Shown here in pieces: positions 18,921 through 28,920 of a stretch of DNA of 53,254 nt. The first letter of the stretch is position 1. Each line of letters starts with the position of its first letter. This DNA comes from Clostridiales bacterium DTU073 (GTDB taxonomy: Bacteria; Bacillota; Peptococcia; DRI-13; DTU073). A program made the translations under genes and the position numbers. The notes under the pieces are model-generated. The model was not told the DNA's origin, did not search any database, and was given only the letters and a program-made list of their open reading frames with translations. Where the stretch lies: the NCBI GenBank assembly GCA_001512665.1, contig LFSF01000015.1:27951-81204 (forward strand), read 5' to 3'.

Positions 18921-19470
18921 TAATTGTATCAACCGGTATATCGAACTTTGTTCGAGGTAGACAATCGAGAATCTGAAAATCGTAAGCTAAGGCTATTTTA
19001 AGACAATCTGTACGGAGTTTTGGGAGAAAACGATCAAAATAGCCACCACCATAACCAAGTCTGTAACCTTGGCGGTCAAAGGCGACACCGGGAAGAATAC
19101 AGATATCCACGTTGTCCGGATTAACCGGACGTAAGTATTCTGGTTTTGGTGTAAGAATATTATATATTCCTCGGGTTAACTCATTAAGATTTTTCAGTCT
19201 CGACGGAATTAAGCTATTATTTTCTGCTTGAGTTACGGGAATTAATACTTGTTTTTTTTGTTCCCAAGCATTATTAATCAATGGTAGTGTGTCTGGTTCA
19301 TTTTTTATGGGAAGGTATGTGAGGATAGTTTTAGCCGTTTGATAAGCAGAAAAAAAGATAAGCTGTTGATTTATTTGATGGCTTTTCCCTTGTACTTCTA
19401 ATAAGGAAAGCATTTCTCTCTTTTCCAGCATATATTTGCGTAATTCTTGTTTGTTCAATTTATTTACCAC
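18877..19470 (-). CDS. 5-formyltetrahydrofolate cyclo-ligase
   Basis: 'ILTYLPIKNEPDTLPLI', 'ICILPGVAFDRQGYRLGYGGGYFDRFL' is the family signature; - strand. Confidence 0.93.
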   Translation of the reverse strand: MVNKLNKQELRKYMLEKREMLSLLEVQGKSHQINQQLIFFSAYQTAKTILTYLPIKNEPDTLPLINNAWEQKKQVLIPVTQAENNSLIPSRLKNLNELTRGIYNILTPKPEYLRPVNPDNVDICILPGVAFDRQGYRLGYGGGYFDRFLPKLRTDCLKIALAYDFQILDCLPRTKFDIPVDTIITETSVHLCSHANF

Positions 19471-19614
19471 CTACACTTAGATATTTTTGACATATTAATA
19501 TTGAAGATATTATAACATGGATTTAAAAGATGGAATGATTCAGAAGCAAATTTAAAGATAAATTTACAAAAATGAAATTTAGAGCTTGATAAATTTGAAA
19601 AGGAGGTTGATACT

Positions 19615-20178
19615 ATTATTAGTTTTATAAAAAAACTAGGAGAATATTTAAGAAAAAGACGCGCAGAAAAAATTGAAAACATGTTAAGAAATCTGATGCA
19701 AGACATTAAAGAAAGCTCTCGTTTTCCGGAATATTACAAGACAGATAATAGTCCAGAAATAAATGATAAAATATATAAGCAAGAAATTTATATTATTGAA
19801 AATATGATAAGCAAATATAAACATGATATAGTTAGCTATCTGGATATTAATCAAATTAAAAAACTTAATAAGCTCTTATATGAGCGAGCAGCTCTTTGGC
19901 ATCAGTTTAGAAATGAAGGTTTGAATATGCCTAAAGAAAAATTTGAGAGATTAATAATCTTAGAAGAAAATTTATACGGCGGAGAAGTTGATAAGATTTG
20001 GGGAATGGTAGAAGAATTGAAAAGAAAAGAAAACAAGCACGTATACTTAAGTCCTCAAAATTCAACAGGCGATACATTAAAGAAAACAGAAGATATACTG
20101 ATGACATATTCAGATAACCATAGAATACAGGTTGAACCTAGGAATAGACATAGACAAGAATTAGAATTAATGCGTTAA
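19615..20178 (+). CDS. Uncharacterised helical protein (probable ATT start at 19615; ATG alternative at 19681)
   Basis: AGGAGG 19601-19606, 8-nt spacer, in-frame ATT then ISFIKKLGEYLRKRRAEKIEN upstream of the ATG; array motif EYYKTDNSPEINDKIYKQEIYIIEN. Confidence 0.55.
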   Translation: MISFIKKLGEYLRKRRAEKIENMLRNLMQDIKESSRFPEYYKTDNSPEINDKIYKQEIYIIENMISKYKHDIVSYLDINQIKKLNKLLYERAALWHQFRNEGLNMPKEKFERLIILEENLYGGEVDKIWGMVEELKRKENKHVYLSPQNSTGDTLKKTEDILMTYSDNHRIQVEPRNRHRQELELMR

Positions 20179-20204
20179 TTTTTATTTTATAAAAATAGGG
20201 GTGT

Positions 20205-20909
20205 GTGATCCTAATGAGTTATTCAGATGATATTACGAGACGTAAGTTAAATCATCGTTTAAATGACTTGAATATGACTGAATTGAAAATGTCTAGGCAA
20301 AATCTTGCAGATTCTTTAAATGATATCATTAGAAAGATTAATAATTTTCAACAAGAGCATAGTGCAATATATTATCAATTGCGTTTTAATTATTCTTATA
20401 TCAATAAAGATTTGTATAAAGAAGAAATAGAGTTAATAAATTATGAATTTGCCGAATTAGAAAAGAAGTTTGCCAATGTCTTAAACGAAGATCCAAAATT
20501 AAAGGAAGATATTATGCTGATTAAGAAGGATCTGTTAGAAAAGGTAAAACTGTGGGGTAGGGCCAGAACTGAAGTTGAAAAGGATTTGATTGAAAGAAGA
20601 CGTGCTGCATTTTGGAAAAAAACAGATAAAATAAAACAGCTATTTACAGAAGCAGATTTCAACCGACTAAGAGAACTTGAAGAGATGTATGGCAATGAAA
20701 AAGGGATAGAATGCTTGCAGAATATTAAAAATATGATGTCAGTTGAGAATCCTTCATTTAATCCGGAACAGGTTAATAATGATCATAAACTATCTGCACA
20801 TAGTATCTTAGATAGATTTAATGAATTAATAAAACGAAAGGGTAGTTGGCGACTAAATGACAGAGGATTTATGGGAAGTAAGGAGGTTAATAGAAGGGAA
20901 CGGGTGTAA
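20205..20909 (+). CDS. Uncharacterised helical protein
   Basis: 234 aa; array motif IYYQLRFNYSYINKDLYKEEIELINYEF. Confidence 0.65.
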   Translation: MILMSYSDDITRRKLNHRLNDLNMTELKMSRQNLADSLNDIIRKINNFQQEHSAIYYQLRFNYSYINKDLYKEEIELINYEFAELEKKFANVLNEDPKLKEDIMLIKKDLLEKVKLWGRARTEVEKDLIERRRAAFWKKTDKIKQLFTEADFNRLRELEEMYGNEKGIECLQNIKNMMSVENPSFNPEQVNNDHKLSAHSILDRFNELIKRKGSWRLNDRGFMGSKEVNRRERV

Positions 20910-20925
20910 ACCTGTTCCTTTTTTA
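20896..20925 (+). terminator. Intrinsic terminator overlapping the last codons of the preceding ORF
   Basis: GGGAACGGGTGTAAACCTGTTCC + TTTTTT; the TAA stop lies in the loop. Confidence 0.7.
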
Positions 20926-21177
20926 GGCTTTTATAAAATAAAAGCTATTATAATTAAGCTGTTATCATGATTTAGTGTATAAACTAAGTTTTAAGTGGAG
21001 ATATAAATAATGTAAAGGCAGAGAAGATAAAACTTAATCCATAACAAAATTTGAAGAAATATGGAGTAATAATAAGATATTTATAAATACAAGATAAAAA
21101 TGAAAGATAATTATTAAAAATAGCCTTATACGAAATTTGCCTTCTTTATCTGCCTTTACTATTATTATTTATAAATG

Positions 21178-21204
21178 TTAGCACTCAACGAAGTAGAGTG
21201 CTAA
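21178..21204. promoter_or_regulatory. CIRCE element (HrcA operator)
   Basis: TTAGCACTC-N9-GAGTGCTAA exact consensus upstream of groES. Confidence 0.98.
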
Positions 21205-21242
21205 CAAAAGAAAATAAAATAATTAATAAGGAGGATGTCATA

Positions 21243-21527
21243 ATGAATATTAAGCCTCTTGGCGACAAAGTTGTTGTAAAACCTTTAGCGCAAGAAGAAA
21301 AAACAAAAAGTGGTATCGTACTTCCTGATACAGCTAAAGAAAAGCCTCAACAGGGTGAGATTTTGGCTGTAGGCTCAGGAAAAACGTTGGAAAACGGTCA
21401 AAAGGTACCCTTGGAAGTAAAAGTAGGCGATAAAGTCATTTACTCCAAATATGCCGGAACTGAAATTAAAATTGATGGTGAAGAAGTATTAATTCTAAGT
21501 GAAAGAGATATTCATGCAATTATCTAA
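21243..21527 (+). CDS. groES: Co-chaperonin GroES
   Basis: '[44 protein letters not shown]'; ATG 21243 after AAGGAGG. Confidence 0.98.
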   Translation: MNIKPLGDKVVVKPLAQEEKTKSGIVLPDTAKEKPQQGEILAVGSGKTLENGQKVPLEVKVGDKVIYSKYAGTEIKIDGEEVLILSERDIHAII

Positions 21528-21581
21528 GTAATTAAGTAATAAGGAAGTAAGTCAAGGTTATTAAAGTAAGATAAATATTAG

Positions 21582-23219
<1,638 letters not shown>

Positions 23220-23243
23220 TTAAGCTATTAATATTAAACAAAG

Positions 23244-23290
23244 AGATAAGAGAAGCTCGATTTTTTACTAGCTTCTCTTATCTTTTTTTT
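23244..23290 (+). terminator. Rho-independent terminator
   Basis: AGATAAGAGAAGCT...AGCTTCTCTTATCT + T8. Confidence 0.95.
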
Positions 23291-23455
23291 ATAGATATAG
23301 AAGGGTTTATCATTTTTTTGTTGAAATAATTAATAAAAAGCAAATAAACTAGAATTTTAGCAGGAAATTACAAGAATCAACAGAAATATATATTTATCAA
23401 ATAAATTATAGAATAATTTGTATTTAACTAACATAATTGAAAGGGAGATAAAATT

Positions 23456-24325
23456 ATGCGAGAATTAACGATGCTGGACCATTTACTTAAAGTAGCTCCA
23501 CTTATTAATCAGATTTCGTTGGCTGATATGGGTGTGGGAATTTGTAACTTGGAAAAATGGCTATTATACATACCAGCCAAATCCCTTGATGTGAAGATAA
23601 AGGCAGGTGATCCTGTTTTACCCGGTGGCGCAGCTTATTTAGCTATGCAAAGGAAAGAAAAAATTACAATGGAAATTGACGAAGATTTATACGGTGTTTC
23701 TTATATAGCAACTGGTTTACCAATATATAATAATGAAGGAGATGTTATTGGGGCTATAGTTACCTCCGAAAATTTACAACGTCAGGAGATTTTGTTTAGT
23801 ACTGCTCGGGAGATTCAAGGGTTTTTGCAAAATATTCAGGGTTCAATTCAAGAAATTGTTGCTGAAGCTCAAGAGTTATCAGCAACTAGTGAGGAATTAA
23901 GGTCTGTCACCGAAGATGCTACTATAAAAGTAGAATCAACAGCGGGAATTCTTGATACGGTTAAACAAATATCTAAGAGAACAAACTTAATTGGTCTTAA
24001 TGCTTCAATTGAGGCAGCTCGAGTTGGTGAATATGGTAAGGGTTTTAACGTTGTAGCTAATGAAGTACGTAATCTTTCTCAAATGACGAATAATTCTACT
24101 GCGGAAATAGGTCATATTATTAATTTGATTAAAGAAGCGATAGATTCTATAGATAGTGCTACGCAAATGGTAAGTGAGGTATCTCAATCACAAGCAGAAA
24201 AGCTTTCAGGCATTAACGTTATTTTAGAGGAATTTGGTGGATTGGCAGAAAAGCTTGTTCAAGCTGCAGACGGTTTGTTAGAAAACAAGCAAGTAATAAA
24301 AGCTAGTAAAAATAATAAACTTTAA
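23456..24325 (+). CDS. Soluble methyl-accepting chemotaxis-type signal transducer (no TM/HAMP)
   Basis: 'IKQISKRTNLIGLNASIEAARVGEYGKGFNVVANEVRNLSQ'-type hairpin signature; N-terminal sensor domain. Confidence 0.85.
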   Translation: MRELTMLDHLLKVAPLINQISLADMGVGICNLEKWLLYIPAKSLDVKIKAGDPVLPGGAAYLAMQRKEKITMEIDEDLYGVSYIATGLPIYNNEGDVIGAIVTSENLQRQEILFSTAREIQGFLQNIQGSIQEIVAEAQELSATSEELRSVTEDATIKVESTAGILDTVKQISKRTNLIGLNASIEAARVGEYGKGFNVVANEVRNLSQMTNNSTAEIGHIINLIKEAIDSIDSATQMVSEVSQSQAEKLSGINVILEEFGGLAEKLVQAADGLLENKQVIKASKNNKL

Positions 24326-24345
24326 TAATTTAATAAATGGATGCA

Positions 24346-24392
24346 AAAAACCTCCTTTTTGGGGCATGCTAAAAAGATGAAAGGAGGTTTTT
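24346..24392 (+). promoter_or_regulatory. Hairpin sequestering the RBS of the CBS-domain gene
   Basis: AAAAACCTCCTTT 24346-24358 complementary to AAAGGAGGTTTTT 24380-24392; the SD GGAGG is inside the 3' arm, ATG at 24395. Confidence 0.6.
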
Positions 24393-24394
24393 GT

Positions 24395-24826
24395 ATGAAA
24401 TTAAGAGATATTATGACCAGAGAGGTAATTGCTGTTTCGCCGGATACTTCAGTTTTTGATGCTGCTCAGATTATGAAGGACAAAAACATAGGTGCAATTC
24501 CGGTATGTAAGGATAATATGAATGTTGATGGCATTATTACTGACCGTGATATTGTCCTAAGAGTAGTCTGCGCAGAAAAAGATCCTAAATCAATCAAGTG
24601 TAAGGAGATCATGACTGATAAGTTGGTTGTAGGTAAGACCGATATGGAAGTCGAATCTGCGTTAGATTTAATGGGTGATGTGCAAGTTCGACGCTTACCT
24701 GTGGTGGAGAATGGTAAATTAGTTGGGTTTGTATCCTTGGGAGATATGGCGGTAAATAACCGTTTTAATCGGTCTGCGGAACAAGCTTTATCAGATATCT
24801 CTGCACCAAGTCGTCCTTTAATGTAA
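24395..24826 (+). CDS. CBS-domain pair protein
   Basis: 'MKLRDIMTREVIAVSPDTSVFDAAQIMKDKNIGAIPV...GIITDRDIVLRVV'. Confidence 0.9.
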   Translation: MKLRDIMTREVIAVSPDTSVFDAAQIMKDKNIGAIPVCKDNMNVDGIITDRDIVLRVVCAEKDPKSIKCKEIMTDKLVVGKTDMEVESALDLMGDVQVRRLPVVENGKLVGFVSLGDMAVNNRFNRSAEQALSDISAPSRPLM

Positions 24827-24882
24827 ATTTATTAGCTAGTTTTATCCTATGGAGATTTAATAGTTTATGTAGTTTATTTGTA

Positions 24883-24951
24883 AACTTAAAGTGCATTTTG
24901 GTGATATTATAGTTCTATACAATTCGCAAAATGTACTTTAAGTTTTTTTAT
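24883..24951 (+). terminator. Rho-independent terminator
   Basis: AACTTAAAGTGCATTTTG...CAAAATGTACTTTAAGTT + T-run. Confidence 0.8.
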
Positions 24952-24967
24952 TAAACCATAGAGAGAA

Positions 24968-27385
24968 GTGGGGGTTGACGTTTTAATGCACCGTTGTGAA
25001 ATAAAGCCGGAAAAACTTCGTAAAATTTGTGATTATAGTAATTTTCCATTTGATTCTACCGCTGATATTCCGCCTTTAGAAGGAATTATTGGTCAAGAAA
25101 GAGGCGTAAAAGCTTTGGAGTTTGGGTTAAAGGTAAATAAGCATGGCTATAATATTTTTATTGCAGGTGTACCGGGTACCGGTAGAAGCAGTTATACCAG
25201 CTCTTTAGTAAATAATATTGCCAAAACCGGAGAAAAACCTTTAGATTGGTGCTATCTCTATAATTTTGATGATCCTGATCGACCGAGAGCTGTATCTTTT
25301 CCCGCAGGTAAAGCTATAGAATTTCGGAAAGATATGCAGGAATTATTAGCTAAGGTAACAACGGAAATTCCGTTGGCTTTAGAATCTGAAGAATATCAGG
25401 ATGCTAAAACGGTAATTTTTCAAAAATTACAGGCTAAACAAAATGAGGTGCAAGCTTATATTAATAATATTTCGAAAGAACTGGGCTTTGCCCTAAAATC
25501 AGCCGAAAAAGGTTTAGTTACAGTACCTTTAAATAGTGAAGGGAAACCGATGGATGAAGATGAATTCCAAAACCTTTATGGTGAAAAGAAAGAGCTTATT
25601 GATGAAAATTCAAAGAAATTAAATCTTTTGGTTTTAGAGGCATTTAAAGAGTTACGTGAATTTGAAAGAGAAATTGAGAAAGAAGTGCAAAAACTGGAGA
25701 ATAAGATTATTTTAAATAATATTGAACCTTTCTTTCAAGAATTAGTTCAAAAATATTCCGCTTACTCTGCGATCAAAGAATACTTAGAAAAGGTAAAAGA
25801 GGATTTACTAAAAAATACTAAAGAATTTAAAAATTATAGCTCTGGTTCGGAATTATTCTTTTTGCAGGAGAATCGTTTTAAAAAGATTATTCAGAGGTAT
25901 CAGGTTAACGTTTTAATTGATCATAGCAAAACACAGGGAGCTCCGGTAGTTATTGAAGCAAATCCTACCTATTATAATCTTTTAGGCAGAGTTGAATATG
26001 AAAGTCATTTAGGAGTGTTGTCAACAGATTTCACGAAGATTAAGCCTGGCTCTTTGCACCAAGCTAATGGTGGGTACCTAATTCTTAAATGTCGGGATGT
26101 TTTAACTAGTCCACTATGTTGGGACGGTTTAAAAAGAACCTTAAAAACCGGTGAGATTCAGATAGAAAGTATAAGACATCAGCTGGGTACGATTACGACA
26201 TCTACTCTAAGGCCTGAGCCCATTCCGCTACAGATTAAGGTGATAATGATTGGCAGTTATTATGAATATCAGTTACTACATTATTATGATGAGGATTTTG
26301 GCAAGCTTTTTAAAATAATGGTTGATTTTGATGTGGAAATGCAGCGCTCTGAAGATCATATTTATAAATTAGCACGTTTTATTAGTGATCATTGTGAAAA
26401 GCAAAAGCTACGTCATTTTTCCAAAGATGCTGTAGCCCAAATTGTCGAATATAGTTCGCGTTTGGCTGACAGTCAGGATAAATTATCTACTCGTTTTAAT
26501 GAATTAGTAGAGATCATCTATGAAGCTGATGCTTGGGCAGGGTTAGAAGATGCGGATTTGGTAACAGGTAAATATATAAATAAAGCTATTGAGGAAAAAA
26601 CATATCGTTCCAATAAATATGAAAAGAAACTCTTAGAAATGATGAGAGAGGGGCAAATTCTGGTAGAGGTAGATAATCAGGTTATCGGACAGGTTAATGC
26701 GCTGGCGGTCTTGGATACTGGGAATTATACCTTTGGTAAGCCCAATAAGATTACGGTAAACACTTTTTTAGGTCGGAAAGGTATTATTAATATTGAACGA
26801 GAAGTAAAAATGAGTGGCTCAGTACATGATAAAGGAGTGTTAATTTTAAGCGGCTATTTAGGTGAAAAATTTGGACAGAAATTCCCAGTTTCTTTTTCAG
26901 CGAGTATCTGTTTTGAACAGCTATATAGTGGTGTAGATGGGGACAGTGCCTCCAGTGCAGAGTTATATGCTCTTTTCTCTAGTTTAGCCGATTTGCCTAT
27001 TGAGCAGGGAATAGCTGTAACCGGGTCTGTAAATCAAAAAGGTTTTATTCAACCAATAGGTGGAGTTAATCAGAAAATAGAGGGCTTTTTCCAGGTCTGT
27101 AAAGCGAAAGGCCTTACAGGTAAGCAAGGGGTTATCATTCCGGCACAAAATGTAGTTAATCTAATGCTTGACCAAGAGGTAATTACAGCGGTAAAAGAAA
27201 ACAAATTTCATCTCTATGCGGTTACGACCGTAGAGGAAGGAATTGAAATCCTCACAGGCGTTCCGGCGGGTAGAGCAGATAAACAAGGGAATTACCCTCC
27301 CAATACGGTATTCGGGCGGATTCAGAAAAAATTACGTACGTATTATTCTTTGGTAAAAGAAGAGCAGAAGGACGAAAATAAGTAA
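24968..27385 (+). CDS. Lon-related ATP-dependent protease (AAA + S16 peptidase domain)
   Basis: 'GHNIFIAGVPGTGRSSY'-like Walker A (GYNIFIAGVPGTGRSSY), S16 domain 'DGDSASSAELYALFSSLADLPIEQGIAVTGSVNQKGFIQPIGGVNQKIEGFF'. Confidence 0.9.
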   Translation: MGVDVLMHRCEIKPEKLRKICDYSNFPFDSTADIPPLEGIIGQERGVKALEFGLKVNKHGYNIFIAGVPGTGRSSYTSSLVNNIAKTGEKPLDWCYLYNFDDPDRPRAVSFPAGKAIEFRKDMQELLAKVTTEIPLALESEEYQDAKTVIFQKLQAKQNEVQAYINNISKELGFALKSAEKGLVTVPLNSEGKPMDEDEFQNLYGEKKELIDENSKKLNLLVLEAFKELREFEREIEKEVQKLENKIILNNIEPFFQELVQKYSAYSAIKEYLEKVKEDLLKNTKEFKNYSSGSELFFLQENRFKKIIQRYQVNVLIDHSKTQGAPVVIEANPTYYNLLGRVEYESHLGVLSTDFTKIKPGSLHQANGGYLILKCRDVLTSPLCWDGLKRTLKTGEIQIESIRHQLGTITTSTLRPEPIPLQIKVIMIGSYYEYQLLHYYDEDFGKLFKIMVDFDVEMQRSEDHIYKLARFISDHCEKQKLRHFSKDAVAQIVEYSSRLADSQDKLSTRFNELVEIIYEADAWAGLEDADLVTGKYINKAIEEKTYRSNKYEKKLLEMMREGQILVEVDNQVIGQVNALAVLDTGNYTFGKPNKITVNTFLGRKGIINIEREVKMSGSVHDKGVLILSGYLGEKFGQKFPVSFSASICFEQLYSGVDGDSASSAELYALFSSLADLPIEQGIAVTGSVNQKGFIQPIGGVNQKIEGFFQVCKAKGLTGKQGVIIPAQNVVNLMLDQEVITAVKENKFHLYAVTTVEEGIEILTGVPAGRADKQGNYPPNTVFGRIQKKLRTYYSLVKEEQKDENK

Positions 27386-27474
27386 ACATTTAAACATTAT
27401 GTTGTTAGGCATATTACCTTACTTTCTGTAGTAAAGATATAGAAAATGAAAAGTATTACGGGAAGTGAAGGTAA

Positions 27475-28212
27475 ATGAAGTTAAATGCTATGTATAATTT
27501 TAAACACAAACACAATTTAAAAAGTATTAAGTGGAAATGGATTATTCTTGCTTTTTTGTTGATAGTTATTCTTTACGGAGGGGTTTATTTCTTTGAGGAG
27601 CTTACAAAGCTTCCACCTCAAGAAGCCATAAAGCAAAGCTTGTTTAATACCATGCATGCTCAAAATTATCGGTTTGAGGTTAAAGCTACGCGGATATATG
27701 AGGGGAAGGAAACACTTTTATCTGATTTACATGGGGAAAAAGGAGCACAAGGTATTTATTTAAAAGGGACGATCCCTTTAATTAAAGCCGATGTAGAAAT
27801 CTATCATTTAGGGACTACTCTTTATAGAAGAGATCCTTTTACTAAAGGTTGGGTTGTGGTACCGACGGAAGGGCGTGTTGGTATTGAACAATTGATTACG
27901 GAATTGAATCCACTGGGTGTTTTCAATTTCCCTGAGGAAAATCTTGATGTTAAGTATGTTGGTGTGGAAAGAGTACAAGGGAAGAAATGTCGTGTTTATG
28001 AAATTATGACCAGAGGAGAAAATAGATATCTACAGCTTTTTTGGCAGGATTTTAACTATATAATTTGGATAGATCGCAAAGAAGGTCTAATTAGGCAAGC
28101 ACAGATTTCTGCTGAACACCGAGATGATTCTCAATATAATTTAAAGTTGCTTGTATCATTTTATGATTTTAATAAGGAGATTGAGTTAAAACCGCCAATA
28201 CCAACAGAGTAG
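27475..28212 (+). CDS. Membrane-anchored LolA-like/hypothetical protein
   Basis: N-terminal TM 'WIILAFLLIVILYGGVYFF'; beta-rich remainder 'LIKADVEIYHLGTTLYRRDPFTKGWVVV'. Confidence 0.6.
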   Translation: MKLNAMYNFKHKHNLKSIKWKWIILAFLLIVILYGGVYFFEELTKLPPQEAIKQSLFNTMHAQNYRFEVKATRIYEGKETLLSDLHGEKGAQGIYLKGTIPLIKADVEIYHLGTTLYRRDPFTKGWVVVPTEGRVGIEQLITELNPLGVFNFPEENLDVKYVGVERVQGKKCRVYEIMTRGENRYLQLFWQDFNYIIWIDRKEGLIRQAQISAEHRDDSQYNLKLLVSFYDFNKEIELKPPIPTE

Positions 28213-28216
28213 GTTG

Positions 28217-28245
28217 TTGACACTTTTGGGACACGTTGATATAAT
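28217..28245 (+). promoter_or_regulatory. Consensus SigA-type promoter upstream of hpt-guaA
   Basis: TTGACA (28217-28222) - 17 nt - TATAAT (28240-28245). Confidence 0.8.
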
Positions 28246-28295
28246 CAGAAACGGAAAAGATATGGGTTTTGCTTGAAATGTAATAGTGATATTTT

Positions 28296-28331
28296 AAGGT
28301 AAGTCTGGTCATAGTAGACTTTCCTTTTTTT
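28296..28331 (+). terminator. Terminator-like hairpin inside the hpt leader (candidate attenuator)
   Basis: AAGGTAAGTCT-ggtcatagt-AGACTTTCCTT + TTTTT, downstream of the promoter and upstream of hpt. Confidence 0.65.
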
Positions 28332-28380
28332 CTTAATTCGTGTAGAGACGAGCTATAAATGTGAAAGGGGCAAATTAAAA

Positions 28381-28920
28381 ATGCATGAACATCTTTGCAA
28401 GATTCTTTTTTCGGAACAACAAATACAGAGTAAAGTGCAAGAACTTGGGGTGCAGATAACCTCTGATTATCAAGGAAAGGAATTAGTTATTGTGGGCATC
28501 TTAAAAGGAGCGGTTGTTTTTTTCGCGGATTTGATTAGAGAGATTAAATTGCCGTTAGAATTGGATTTTATGGTTATCTCCAGTTATGGAATGTCTACTC
28601 GTGCTTCCGGGGTTGTGCGTATTCTTAAAGATTTAGAAAAGGATATTGCAGGCAAGGATGTTTTAATCGTAGAGGATATTGTTGATACCGGTTTAACATT
28701 AAGCTATTTAAAAGATAATTTGCGTGCGCGTGGTCCTGCTAGTTTGAAAGTTTGTTCGTTTTTAGATAAGCCTAGTCGTAGAAAAGTAACGCTGGATCCT
28801 GATTACATGGGTTATACTATACCTGATGAATTTGCCGTTGGGTATGGGTTGGATTTTGCGGAAAAATACAGGAATTTGCCCTATATTGGAGTTCTCAAGC
28901 CTGAATTTTATGAGAATTAA
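28381..28920 (+). CDS. hpt: Hypoxanthine phosphoribosyltransferase
   Basis: '[21 protein letters not shown]', '[18 protein letters not shown]' PRPP motif. Confidence 0.95.
   Translation: MHEHLCKILFSEQQIQSKVQELGVQITSDYQGKELVIVGILKGAVVFFADLIREIKLPLELDFMVISSYGMSTRASGVVRILKDLEKDIAGKDVLIVEDIVDTGLTLSYLKDNLRARGPASLKVCSFLDKPSRRKVTLDPDYMGYTIPDEFAVGYGLDFAEKYRNLPYIGVLKPEFYEN

Noticed and set aside
11136-21177. Integrative element, prophage or CRISPR-type defence island
   Set aside because: No integrase, transposase, relaxase, phage structural gene, cas gene or spaced repeats recognised in the interval; target-site duplications not visible.
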